Assembly: GCF_003261635.1 (NCBI RefSeq)
Contig: NZ_QFXK01000035.1
Location: 496,001-560,000 of the forward strand
Reading direction: 5' to 3'
Length of the DNA stretch: 64,000 nt
Source of the DNA: Kribbella monticola
GTDB lineage: Bacteria > Actinomycetota > Actinomycetes > Propionibacteriales > Kribbellaceae
Position 1 is the stretch's first letter; each line of letters begins with the position of its first letter. Shown piece after piece: positions 56,552-64,000 of this stretch. Position numbers and translations under genes: made by a program. The notes beneath the pieces were generated by a model. It worked only from the letters and a program-made list of their open reading frames with translations, did not search any database and had not been told where the DNA came from.

Positions 56552-57980
56552 GGGTCGCCGGTTGCGCGGCAAGCTGATCGCCCTGGGAGTAGCACTGGCG
56601 GTACTCGTGCCGCTGGGCTACTTCTGGGCGACCAGCCATGTCCCGGGCAACTATTCCGCGATGGACATGGGGTACGCCGACTACGGCGGCGGGCCTGCGG
56701 GTATGCATCAGCATCACGGTGGGACGAGTGTGACCTCCCTGGCCGGTCCTGCTGGGAGTCCTTCGGTTGTTGTGATGTTGGTCGCGCGGAAGCAGAAGTT
56801 CTCGTTGGCCAGTGGCGAATCGGTCGACGGCTTCACCTTGAACGGGACGTCTCCCGGTCCGTTGATTCGTGCTCGGCTCGGTGACTTGGTCCAGGTCACG
56901 TTGGTGAATGAGTCGGTGTCGTCTGGCGTCACGCTGCATTGGCACGGGGTCGACGTACCGAATGCCGAGGACGGAGTCGCCGGCATCACGCAGGACGCAG
57001 TACCGGTTGGTGGTCAGCATGTCTATCGCTTCCGGGCTTCCCAGGCCGGCACATACTGGTATCACTCGCATCAGGTGTCCAGCAAGGAAGTCCGCGACGG
57101 CCTCTTCGGCCCTCTCGTCATCGGCGCTCCGGGTGCTGCGCGTGAGGTCGTTGCCGCGATCCACACCTATGACGGCAAACGAACGATCAACGGCCACACC
57201 GGATCTGCATCGATCGCCTTGCCCGCCGGTACTCCGGTACGCGTCCGCGTGATCAACACGGACAACTCCTTGATCCGCACGGGCCTGGTCGGTACGCCGT
57301 ACAAGGTGCTCGCGGTCGACGGCCGCGACCTCGTCGGGCCTACCCTCACCACGGCCGCCTTCCCCTTGGCCGCGGGCGCGCGCGTGGATCTCGAAGCGTC
57401 TGTTCCCGAAGGCGGCGCCCTACGCCTCGACGCCGGCTCCGCATCGCTGGTCTTCGGCACCAACCCCACCGGCACCCTTTCTGCTGACACCGTCGACCTG
57501 CTGACGTACGGAACGCCTTCTCACGTTGACCTAGCGACCGCCCGCCCCACCCGCACCTTCGACTACCGCATCGGCCGACGCATCGGCTTCCTGGACGGCA
57601 AACCCGGCCTCTGGTGGACGATCAACGGCCACAAATACCCCGACGTCCCCATGTTCATGGTCTCTGCGGGAGACATCGTCCGAATGAGAATCTCCAACAC
57701 CAGCGGCCAATCCCACCCCATGCACCTCCACGGCCACCACGCCCTAGTCCTCACCCGCAACGGCACCCCGTCCACCGGCACCCCCTGGTGGACCGACACC
57801 CTAGAAGTCGCCAACAACGAAACCTACGAAATCGCCTTCCACGCCGACAACCCAGGCATCTGGATGGACCACTGCCACAACCTCCCTCACGCCACAGAAG
57901 GCCTGATGACCCACCTCGCCTACTTCGGCGTCACCACCCCCTATCGCCTCGGCGGCCCCACCTCGAACAAACCGGAGTAG
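56544..57980 (+). CDS. Multicopper oxidase
   Basis: A 478-residue exported or anchored oxidase with a membrane helix at about 9-28. The His/Met-rich segment MDMGYADYGGGPAGMHQHH may bind copper. All copper motifs are visible: TLHWHGVD, WYHSHQ, HPMHLHGHH and MDHCHNLPHATEGLM, the last containing the type 1 Cys and axial Met. Such enzymes oxidise Cu(I), phenols or metals using oxygen. The GTG at 56544 overlaps the upstream membrane gene. Coding is notably C-rich with runs of CCC/ACC codons in the last third. Confidence 0.93.
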   Translation: MSEGRRLRGKLIALGVALAVLVPLGYFWATSHVPGNYSAMDMGYADYGGGPAGMHQHHGGTSVTSLAGPAGSPSVVVMLVARKQKFSLASGESVDGFTLNGTSPGPLIRARLGDLVQVTLVNESVSSGVTLHWHGVDVPNAEDGVAGITQDAVPVGGQHVYRFRASQAGTYWYHSHQVSSKEVRDGLFGPLVIGAPGAAREVVAAIHTYDGKRTINGHTGSASIALPAGTPVRVRVINTDNSLIRTGLVGTPYKVLAVDGRDLVGPTLTTAAFPLAAGARVDLEASVPEGGALRLDAGSASLVFGTNPTGTLSADTVDLLTYGTPSHVDLATARPTRTFDYRIGRRIGFLDGKPGLWWTINGHKYPDVPMFMVSAGDIVRMRISNTSGQSHPMHLHGHHALVLTRNGTPSTGTPWWTDTLEVANNETYEIAFHADNPGIWMDHCHNLPHATEGLMTHLAYFGVTTPYRLGGPTSNKPE

Positions 57981-57987
57981 GCACCGG

Positions 57988-58081
57988 ACCGCCAACACTG
58001 ACCAACCTCGGCCGATCCGCTTCGCTTCGTCTGTCCACGCGAACTTTTCGGCAGTTTCGACACTTAGTCAGTGTTGGCGGT
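57988..58081. repeat. 15-bp perfect inverted repeat flanking 64 bp
   Basis: ACCGCCAACACTGAC (57988-58002) and GTCAGTGTTGGCGGT (58067-58081) are perfectly complementary. The 94-bp unit lies between the multicopper oxidase stop and the next gene. It could be a transcription terminator-like cruciform or a small non-autonomous (MITE-like) element; no target-site duplication is evident. Confidence 0.8.
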
Positions 58082-58152
58082 TCAGTGCTGGCAGGCGCAC
58101 CACGGGGAACCGACCTGCCACGTTGCGCCGTCTACCTCCCTGTGAGCAGACG

Positions 58153-58848
58153 ATGAGTGATGACAACGACGACCTGGAGGGTTGGCAACTGGTCCTGCTC
58201 CTGGTCTTCTTCTGCACGGTCGGCGGCGGCCTTTACCTGATCGGCTGGCTCACCCGCCCGAGCTTCTTCTGGGACCACCCCCTAGCCTGCGCCGCCACCG
58301 CCGGAGTCGCCTGCTACCCGGCGCGCTTCCTGGTCGAACGGTTCTCCTGGTGGAACAGGCTGGAAGAGCGCCACGCCTCCCGCCACCGCCGTCGCGAAGC
58401 GACGCCCAGCTCTGCTCCACGTCGCGCCCGGTCAATGCTGTTGCGGGCCCTTCGAGTCCTGACCGGCGTATCGATCGCCCTCGGCTCCCTCGCGGTCCTT
58501 CCGATCGCCGTCTTGTCCAGCCACGACTACGAGAACATGATCGAGCACGGCCCGATCCAGCAGGCGGTCGTGGTCTCGGTAGAACGAGACAGGTGGTCGA
58601 AGAGCGACGAGGTGACCGTGAAGGTGGCTCGCCCCAGTGACGCCAAACCCGTCGAACTCGACGGCGGCTACGACCTCACCCCGACTCCGCAAGTGGGCGA
58701 CCACGTAGCCGTGGTAGTCGATCCGGACGACCCGTCCCTCATCATCTCGGCCACCAAAGACTGGTCAACTCCTTGGTGGGCCTACCCCCTGATCCTCGCC
58801 TGCCTGGCAATCCCCTTCGCCGTAGGCTTAGCAATAGCCTTCGCCTGA
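58153..58848 (+). CDS. Membrane protein, possibly DUF3592-like
   Basis: A 231-residue protein with two N-terminal helices (about 11-33 and 42-60), a basic loop (HASRHRRREA), one helix near 100-120, an outer beta-rich part with GDHVAVVVDPDDPSLI (typical of DUF3592-type domains) and a final helix (about 208-230). The ATG at 58153 is used; a GTG at 58141 is possible. The function is unknown. Confidence 0.7.
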   Translation: MSDDNDDLEGWQLVLLLVFFCTVGGGLYLIGWLTRPSFFWDHPLACAATAGVACYPARFLVERFSWWNRLEERHASRHRRREATPSSAPRRARSMLLRALRVLTGVSIALGSLAVLPIAVLSSHDYENMIEHGPIQQAVVVSVERDRWSKSDEVTVKVARPSDAKPVELDGGYDLTPTPQVGDHVAVVVDPDDPSLIISATKDWSTPWWAYPLILACLAIPFAVGLAIAFA

Positions 58849-59007
58849 CGCGTGACCAACCGGTGTCGTCAAGCGATCGAGCTCAACGGGCGAACCGGCT
58901 CCTCCGCCCGCGCCGGGAGAGCGCCCGTGCGTCGCTCCAGTCGCGCTACGCCAAGCGGTAAAATCTTCCCGAGACCGGCCGGGTCGGCATTCCTGCGAGG
59001 CCCGGAG

Positions 59008-59511
59008 ATGTCCCGAAAGGCTGTTGATCCGGTGATGGACCATGGAGTGCCGGCGATCTCTTGGATGGGTGTCAACTTTGACAGGTTTGCCGAGGTTCAA
59101 GAGATGTTCTATCCGGGCGAATTCGAGTTGAGGACATTTCTCAAGGCCCGAGTCTCGGCTAGTGACGCCATCTCAGTGGCTGCCCTGCTTTGGCCTGAGT
59201 TCCGAGACTATCGCGACGGGGTGTTCTTAAGCAGTCTATTTGATCAGGCCGGAGTTGATCGTTGGTTCGAGCAATACCAGTCTGCAGTTTCTGCTGTGGA
59301 GGCATCGTGTAATCATCTGCACTTGTGGGATGCTTTTTCTGCGCAGACCGAGCAGGACAGGACTGCATTGTCTGCATTGGGCGCCGTCATGCAAAGAACC
59401 TGGTCTTCAGCTCTCACCTCTGCGTATAGCGACAGGAGATTCGAGGTTAGGTTCTCCGACGAACCCACAGAATACGGACCGACGCTTACATTCTTCTCAG
59501 TTGACTCTTGA
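59008..59511 (+). CDS. Orphan hypothetical protein of atypical composition
   Basis: A 167-residue protein with Phe/Tyr/Trp-rich helices (FAEVQEMFYPGEFELRTFLKA, ALLWPEFRDYRDGVFLSSLF). No known family is recognised. Third codon positions are far more AT-rich than in neighbouring genes, with codons such as AGG, TTT and GTT, so it was probably acquired from another source. Start choices are ATG 59008 or ATG 59035; an extension to 58852 is read in GC-rich, unlikely sequence. Small soluble proteins like this next to repeat-rich spacers are sometimes immunity proteins, but nothing here proves that. Confidence 0.6.
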   Translation: MSRKAVDPVMDHGVPAISWMGVNFDRFAEVQEMFYPGEFELRTFLKARVSASDAISVAALLWPEFRDYRDGVFLSSLFDQAGVDRWFEQYQSAVSAVEASCNHLHLWDAFSAQTEQDRTALSALGAVMQRTWSSALTSAYSDRRFEVRFSDEPTEYGPTLTFFSVDS

Positions 59512-59596
59512 GCGCCAATATTGCTGGCTCGAGCGCCGATCGCTGACTGGATGGGCCGAGGCGTTATGGGGTGGTGGTGCGACCGGTGTTTGAGTG

Positions 59597-59733
59597 GCGA
59601 CGAAGGAGCCGCGTGCTGGGTGGCACGAGACTCGGGTGTGGTGGGATCTCGGGGGAGCGCGGCCGGTTTCTAGCCGCGACGGAGGAGCGGCGTGGTGGGG
59701 TGGGTGGGTCGAGCGGGCGACGGAGGAGCCGCG
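59597..59733 (+). repeat. Three dispersed GCGACGGAGGAGCCGCG-type repeats
   Basis: Copies near 59597-59613, 59676-59692 and 59717-59733 share GCGACG(G/A)AGGAGC(C/G)GCG. They lie in a non-coding stretch between the orphan gene and a small minus-strand gene. The spacing is irregular (about 79 and 41 bp). Confidence 0.7.
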
Positions 59734-59745
59734 ATGCGGGTGCTT

Positions 59746-59985
59746 CTACCCTGAGGTTGTTGCTGGGGACAACAGTTGGTGGCTGATGCGGTGGGCCTGG
59801 GTGAGGTGGTAGGCGGCTAGGCGGGCGCAGGCGGCGTCTATGGCGGCTCGTTGGGAGGTGTAGTAGCCGTACCAGTAGGGGTCGTCCGGCTGGGGGTCGT
59901 TCCAGTCGTCGAGGTCGGCGTACCAGTCGTGGCCGGTGCGGAAGACGCGTGCGTGTAGGTGGATTTCGGTGCCCAAGTCGTTCAT
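59746..59985 (-). CDS. Small hypothetical protein
   Basis: A 79-residue protein starting MNDLGTEIHLHARVFRTGHDWYADLDDWNDPQPDDPYWYGYYTSQ, rich in Asp, Tyr and Trp, with a helical C-terminal part (AAIDAACARLAAYHLTQ). Not recognised. ATG at 59985; the spacing to other genes and lack of a strong ribosome site leave some doubt that it is expressed. Confidence 0.55.
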   Translation of the reverse strand: MNDLGTEIHLHARVFRTGHDWYADLDDWNDPQPDDPYWYGYYTSQRAAIDAACARLAAYHLTQAHRISHQLLSPATTSG

Positions 59986-60080
59986 CGCTCGCCATCCCAG
60001 GTGAGAGTGCCGTGCGTGCCTACAGTTCCCATGATGGAACTGCGTAACCGGTGTTCGGTGACGCGACACGCGGGGATGGG

Positions 60081-61175
60081 TCAGGTGACGAGGACCGTGA
60101 TGCGCTGGGCGCTGTTGTTGGCGAAGCCGCCGCGGTTCCAGGGGGCTTCGATGGGCTGGACGTGGCCGCTTTCGTCGTAGGCGCGGACTGTGAGCACGTG
60201 TTCACCGGGCCGGGCGTCCCAGTCGTAGGTGAACAGGCGCCAGGACAGGTCGTTGCTCGGAGCATCGAGTTTGGCGTCGGACCAAGAGACGCCCGCGTCG
60301 ACCGAGACCTCGACACGTTCGATCGGAGCCCAGCCGGACCAGGCGCGGCCGCTCAGTACGACGGGGCCGGCGGCAACGAAACGGTGGCGGGACATGAAGT
60401 CGGGGTGCCCGGGCGGGATCAGCAGAGCGCGGGGTTCGATCCGGGTGACGGCCACGCCGACCTCGTGCGGCTCGGTCCGGAATCGATAGGCGACCGCGTT
60501 CTGGTACCCGGTGAACTCGTGGTCGATGACCTCGATCGACCGCAACCACTTGACACTCGCCATGCCGTACCAACCAGGCACCACCAAACGCAGCGGATAT
60601 CCGTGCTGTGGCGGCAGCGGTTGCCCGTTCATCTCCCACGCGACGACAGCGCCGGAATCCAGCGCCTCGCGCACAGTCAGGCCACGCTGATAGTCCTGCT
60701 CGACGCCCCGCTCGAACCCATGGTCAGCACCGGTGAACACAACGTCGATCGCATCCTCGCGCAACCCGGCCGCCCGTAGCAGATCAGCCAGCGGTACGCC
60801 GGTCCACTCGGCCGTCCCCACCGCCTCGGCCAGCCACGGCTGACTGATCGGCCGCGGATTCAGCGCGGCCCGGCCGTTCCCGGCGCATTCCAGCGTGACC
60901 CGAACGGTCTCCCGGCCCATCGCCCGCAACGCGGTCAGCCCGAACGACAACGGTTGCTCGACGCAACCAGAGATCTCCAGTTGCCAGGTCGCCGCATTGG
61001 CGGCCGGGATGTCGTAGTGCACCAGAACGTAGTGCAGCCCGGGCGGCGTCACGTCGTACCGCAGGGCCTCCAGGGGAATCCCGTGATTCCGCGCGGCCAA
61101 TTGCAGTTCGTCACCGGTGATGCCCTCCCCGGTGTCCGCAAGGCGACTCTTCGTACTGAAGTTCTCGACGGTCAT
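60081..61175 (-). CDS. Sulfite oxidase-like molybdopterin oxidoreductase
   Basis: A 364-residue molybdenum-cofactor enzyme. Cys97 in TLECAGNGR is the expected molybdenum ligand. The pterin-binding region includes GVPLADLLRAAG, FTGADHGFERG and PLRLVVPGWYGMASVKWL. The C-terminal dimerisation (Ig-like) domain covers about 250-364. There is no signal peptide. GGAAGGGG precedes the ATG at 61175. It may oxidise sulfite or another small anion or act as a sulfoxide reductase-type enzyme; electron partner genes are not nearby. Confidence 0.92.
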   Translation of the reverse strand: MTVENFSTKSRLADTGEGITGDELQLAARNHGIPLEALRYDVTPPGLHYVLVHYDIPAANAATWQLEISGCVEQPLSFGLTALRAMGRETVRVTLECAGNGRAALNPRPISQPWLAEAVGTAEWTGVPLADLLRAAGLREDAIDVVFTGADHGFERGVEQDYQRGLTVREALDSGAVVAWEMNGQPLPPQHGYPLRLVVPGWYGMASVKWLRSIEVIDHEFTGYQNAVAYRFRTEPHEVGVAVTRIEPRALLIPPGHPDFMSRHRFVAAGPVVLSGRAWSGWAPIERVEVSVDAGVSWSDAKLDAPSNDLSWRLFTYDWDARPGEHVLTVRAYDESGHVQPIEAPWNRGGFANNSAQRITVLVT

Positions 61176-61232
61176 CGCAACCCCTTCCCCCAACCGTCAG
61201 CCTAGGCCACGAGCCCCGAGCGCCACCAGAGC

Positions 61233-61258
61233 GCAAACACTCAGAGCAAACACTCAGA
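61233..61258. repeat. 13-bp perfect tandem duplication over a stop codon
   Basis: GCAAACACTCAGA occurs twice back to back (61233-61245, 61246-61258). The second copy contains the stop codon of the response regulator gene (61254-61256), so the duplication lengthened only the 3' non-coding end. Confidence 0.8.
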
Positions 61259-61862
61259 GCCAGCCGTTGTCGACAGCGATCCGGACTGCTTCGGCGCGGG
61301 TTCGGGCGCCCGTCTTGCCGATGGCGGCCGAGAGGTGGTTCCGCACGGTGCCCTCCGAAAGATGGAGCTCGCGGGCGATGTCCGCGACGGTGCCGCCCTC
61401 GCGAGCGGACCGTAGTACGTCGGACTCGCGCGCGGTCAACGGGCTGGTCCCGGCGACGAGCGTCTCGGCGGCGAGTGATGGATCGACGACGCGGAGTCCT
61501 TGGTGCACACGCCGTACTGCGTCGGCCAGTTGCGCGGCGGGCGTGTCCTTCACGACGAACCCGGCCGCACCAGCCTCCATCGCACGCCGCAGATACCCGG
61601 GCCGGCCGAAAGTCGTCACCATCAGAACGCGAACAGACGGTACGGCGGTACGCAGCGCAGCGGCAGCCTCGATGCCGTCGAGCCCGGGCATCTCCACGTC
61701 CAGCAACGCCACATCTGGCTTGGCCGCGAGGACGGCGTCGACGACCTCGTCGCCGCGGCCGACCTCGGACACCACCTCGAGATCGGGCTCCAGATCCAGC
61801 AGCGCGGCCAGCGCGCCTCGGACCAGGGCCTGGTCATCGGCGAGCAACAATCGGATGTTCAC
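61254..61862 (-). CDS. NarL/LuxR family response regulator
   Basis: A 202-residue regulator. The receiver domain (about 1-120) has acidic DD at 9-10, phosphoacceptor Asp55 in LLDVEMPG and Lys in VKDTPA. The LuxR-type helix-turn-helix (about 138-200; LTARESDVLRSAREGGTVADIARELHLSEGTVRNHLSAA) binds DNA. It overlaps the histidine kinase gene by four bases and is the last gene of an exporter/two-component operon. Confidence 0.95.
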   Translation of the reverse strand: MNIRLLLADDQALVRGALAALLDLEPDLEVVSEVGRGDEVVDAVLAAKPDVALLDVEMPGLDGIEAAAALRTAVPSVRVLMVTTFGRPGYLRRAMEAGAAGFVVKDTPAAQLADAVRRVHQGLRVVDPSLAAETLVAGTSPLTARESDVLRSAREGGTVADIARELHLSEGTVRNHLSAAIGKTGARTRAEAVRIAVDNGWL

Positions 61863-63022
61863 GAGGCCACTCTGACAGCCAGCCGAAACCCGCCACCCGG
61901 TGCCTGGCCCACCTGGAGGCTCGCGCCCGCCTTGTCGGCCCGCTCCCGCAACCCGATCAGGCCGTGCCCGGTCCCGCTCCCGCTCGGTGCCGGCCCTTTT
62001 CCGTCGTCCCGTACTTCGATCTGCTGCGCGTCGAGTCGGATCGTGCAGCGCTTCGCACCCGAGTGCCGTACGACGTTGGTCACGCCCTCGCGCACCACCC
62101 AGGCGAACAACTCACGATTCTCCTCAGGCACCTCGTCGACCACGGTCGGCAGATCCGCCTTGATCTCGGCAGCCTGCAGCGCGGCGCGCGCGGCCACCAG
62201 TTCGCCCGCAAGACTCAACTCCCGGTACCCCGCGACAGCGGCCCGTACGTCGGCAAGCGCAGCCCGGGCCAGGTGCTCCACGTCGGCTACCTCCGCGGCA
62301 GCGCGTTCCGGGTTCGCCTCCATCAGCCGCCCGGCCAGCTCCGCCTTCACCGTGATCACCGTCAGCGAATGACCCAGGATGTCGTGCAGATCCCGTGCGA
62401 ACCGGTTCCGTTCCTCCTGCACCGCGAGCTCGGCGAAGTCCTGGCGCGCAACGGCCAGTTCCATGCTGCGCTGGATGGCCCGGCGCATCCCGAAGACAGC
62501 GAGGCCGCCGAGGACGATCGAGATGCTGTAGCTGCCGTCGTCGGACCAGCCAGGGACCAATCGCAGCGAGATCTCGGCGAGCGTCAGGAGCCCGACGCCG
62601 AGCGCGACGCCGACCCGCAGCGACATCACCATGATGCCGAGCGCCTCGACGAACACGAGGGTCGTCAGCGCGGTGTCCCCGGCGGCGGGCACCATCAGCG
62701 CGCCCAGGACGAGCAACACGATGATGAAGGTGAGCCGCAGCGGCAGCGGCGCCGTGACCCGGGCCATGTTCCGGTACCGCGCGTAGCCGAAGAACGCCAT
62801 GTAGCAGATCACGAACAACACCAGCGCGGTCAGCCCGAGCACTCGCTCGGGCATGTTGTCGTGCTTGAGGATGACCTCGAGTGGCTTGTTGAGGAAGAAC
62901 AGCCAGATCCCGGCCAGCAACCAGCCGAATCCGGGCCGCCGGCGCACGCTGTCGAGCGCGGCACCGACGGCCTCGAACTGGTCCGGATTGCCCGGCATGC
63001 TGGGCTGTTCGCGGGGACTCAC
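61859..63022 (-). CDS. NarL-type sensor histidine kinase
   Basis: A 387-residue membrane kinase. About five or six N-terminal helices (about 35-160) are followed by a HisKA_3 dimerisation domain with the phospho-His in RDLHDILGHS, and an HATPase domain with NVVRHSGAKR and GHGLIGLRERADKAG. This is the DesK-like layout that senses membrane state or envelope-active compounds. The start is a GTG at 63022, 30 bp after the ABC-2 permease stop. It likely controls the exporter encoded just upstream. Confidence 0.93.
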   Translation of the reverse strand: MSPREQPSMPGNPDQFEAVGAALDSVRRRPGFGWLLAGIWLFFLNKPLEVILKHDNMPERVLGLTALVLFVICYMAFFGYARYRNMARVTAPLPLRLTFIIVLLVLGALMVPAAGDTALTTLVFVEALGIMVMSLRVGVALGVGLLTLAEISLRLVPGWSDDGSYSISIVLGGLAVFGMRRAIQRSMELAVARQDFAELAVQEERNRFARDLHDILGHSLTVITVKAELAGRLMEANPERAAAEVADVEHLARAALADVRAAVAGYRELSLAGELVAARAALQAAEIKADLPTVVDEVPEENRELFAWVVREGVTNVVRHSGAKRCTIRLDAQQIEVRDDGKGPAPSGSGTGHGLIGLRERADKAGASLQVGQAPGGGFRLAVRVAS

Positions 63023-63052
63023 GATCTCAAACTATCTGCTCGGGACCGGTGC

Positions 63053-63787
63053 TCAGGCGCGAGCGGTGTCGGCCCGGTAGCGGCGCAGCGCGATGAAGCC
63101 CAGCACCACGGTCCAGCCCAGCACCACCAGGACTGCGTGGGTGTCGAGTCCGCTCTGCGACAGCGCGCTGCGCGAGCTCTGCCCGGTCCAGTACGCCGGG
63201 GTCAGCTGGGCAATGTGCTTCATCACCGACGGCATCGAGTCGACCGGCAACCACAGACCACCGAAGGCGGCGATCAGCATGGTGCTCAGCCCTGTGATCG
63301 GCTGCACGCTGTCCGGCTTGGCGACGTACCCGATGACCAGGCCGATCGCGGCGAACGGCAGGGCGCCCAGCCATGACACCAGCGCCACAGAGATCCACTG
63401 CGAAGCGCTCAGGCTGACGTGACCGGCCGTCATACCGAAGAGGAAGACGACCACCAGCGGGGGAATCGCCAGCAGCAGCGACAGGATCACCTTCGAAACG
63501 ACGTACGCCTGCGGCTTCAGCGGGGTGAGTCGTAGCGTCCGGTTCCAGCCGCCGTCACGTTCGGCGGCGATGATGCCACCGCTGCTCATCGCGGCGGACA
63601 TCGAGCCGAAGATGGCCATGCTGACCATCACGTAGGCGATCGCCGAGATCCCACTTTGGCTGGCGTCCTTCGGGATCGTCAGGCCGAAGATGGCGAACAG
63701 CACCAGCGGCATCAGGATCGCGAAGATCACCACTCGCCGGTTCCGCAGCGTACGGCGGATGTCGAACTTCAGGTAGTCGAGGTTCAT
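63053..63787 (-). CDS. ABC-2 type exporter permease
   Basis: A 244-residue membrane protein with six predicted helices and the ABC-2 features LKFDIRRTLRNRRVVIFAILMPLVLFAIFG and ERDGGWNRTLRLTPLKPQAYVVSKV. It overlaps the ATPase gene by four bases. With the NarL-type two-component system downstream, it resembles operons for lipid or antimicrobial-peptide export. Confidence 0.92.
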   Translation of the reverse strand: MNLDYLKFDIRRTLRNRRVVIFAILMPLVLFAIFGLTIPKDASQSGISAIAYVMVSMAIFGSMSAAMSSGGIIAAERDGGWNRTLRLTPLKPQAYVVSKVILSLLLAIPPLVVVFLFGMTAGHVSLSASQWISVALVSWLGALPFAAIGLVIGYVAKPDSVQPITGLSTMLIAAFGGLWLPVDSMPSVMKHIAQLTPAYWTGQSSRSALSQSGLDTHAVLVVLGWTVVLGFIALRRYRADTARA

Positions 63788-64000
63788 GCCAGGGACTCCT
63801 CTTCAGCGTCGCTGATCGCCAGGACGGCGTCCTCGAGGTCGGCCGAGGTCACCTCGATGTCGTGTGCGGGGGTGTTGTTCAACAGGTGGCGCAGGGTGTC
63901 GTCGGAGTTCGCGCATTGCAGCAGCACCACGTCGCCCCGCGTCTCGACATTCCGTACGCCGGGAAGCGCGGCGAGGGCGGCCAGGTCGGCCCCCGGGACG
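63784..64000 (-). CDS. ABC transporter ATP-binding subunit, C-terminal part (cut by window end)
   Basis: The last 71 codons of an ATPase gene. The reading frame ends at TGA 63784-63786, overlapping the permease start. The visible part (LLQCANSDDTLRHLLNN, VTSADLEDAVLAISD) matches the C-terminal tail of ABC-2 type ATPases, where LEDVFL is typical. The Walker motifs lie beyond the window. Confidence 0.85.
   Translation of the reverse strand, partial: VPGADLAALAALPGVRNVETRGDVVLLQCANSDDTLRHLLNNTPAHDIEVTSADLEDAVLAISDAEEESLA

Noticed and set aside
59564..59995. A 143-codon minus-strand Arg/Pro-rich open frame
   Set aside because: It reads through repeats and overlaps the better-supported small gene at 59746-59985 in another frame; composition is typical of a shadow frame.

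Overview
The window is high-GC DNA, dense in genes, from an actinomycete. The evidence is a prfB / ftsE-ftsX / smpB-ssrA backbone, ANTAR and DUF1707 proteins, an F420-type luciferase-like oxidoreductase, SigE-type sigma factors, many GTG starts and several apparently leaderless genes. The abundance of GTAC-centred words and the carbohydrate-uptake content suggest a soil actinobacterium of the Nocardioidaceae/Kribbella type; the genus is an inference. I found no prophage, insertion sequence, CRISPR array, tRNA or rRNA. The one RNA gene is tmRNA at 37.2-37.6 kb.

Layout. 0-3.3 kb: two divergent Gfo/Idh/MocA sugar or inositol dehydrogenases and a GntR/UTRA regulator. 3.3-5.1 kb: a SigE-type sigma factor and a membrane partner with a duplicated outer domain. 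5.4-10.4 kb: a Tad/Flp-type secretion locus (ATPase, TadB, TadC, a small pilin-like peptide, two TadE-like proteins and a TadG-like protein), ending in a tandem repeat. 10.5-13.7 kb: methionine aminopeptidase divergent from an XRE regulator, then prfB and a Cys-cluster/pentapeptide protein. 13.7-22.9 kb: regulator/transporter pairs (MFS with an MmyB-type regulator; EamA with LysR; SRPBCC with TetR), a secreted beta-helix protein, a bacterial serpin and a PhzF-like enzyme. 23-26.4 kb: a hydantoin/dihydropyrimidine catabolic operon (beta-ureidopropionase-like amidase, dihydropyrimidinase, F420-type oxidoreductase), facing an FAD-linked oxidase. 27.7-32 kb: a sugar ABC importer without its own ATPase, plus a PfkB kinase. 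32.8-37.6 kb: ftsE, ftsX, an M23 peptidase, smpB, a DUF1707/DUF4870 protein and ssrA. 37.7-40.5 kb: a second sigma/membrane-partner module whose sigma gene is frameshifted by a 28-nt insertion, then two ANTAR genes with a perfect hairpin between them. 40.7-45.6 kb: three secreted hydrolases (endonuclease/phosphatase family, M4 metallopeptidase, SGNH esterase). 45.8-47.5 kb: two overlapping COG3541-type nucleotidyltransferases. 47.6-52.9 kb: an alpha-galactosidase/ABC importer operon. 52.9-55.3 kb: an ABC-2 exporter. 55.6-58.0 kb: a DUF1707 protein, a membrane protein and a multicopper oxidase. 58-61.2 kb: a small atypical patch (15-bp inverted repeat, an AT-richer orphan gene, short dispersed repeats) and a sulfite-oxidase-like enzyme. 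61.2-64 kb: a NarL-type two-component system with an ABC-2 exporter, cut by the window end.

The strongest unexplained signals are: (1) the frameshifted sigma gene at 38.6-39.1 kb with its intact partner; (2) an MmyB-type regulator whose N-terminus is an in-frame 33/66-nt minisatellite; (3) the overlapping nucleotidyltransferase pair; (4) the leader hairpin between the ANTAR genes; (5) several near-perfect operator palindromes next to matching regulator genes; and (6) separation of prfB from ftsE by about 20 kb of accessory genes.
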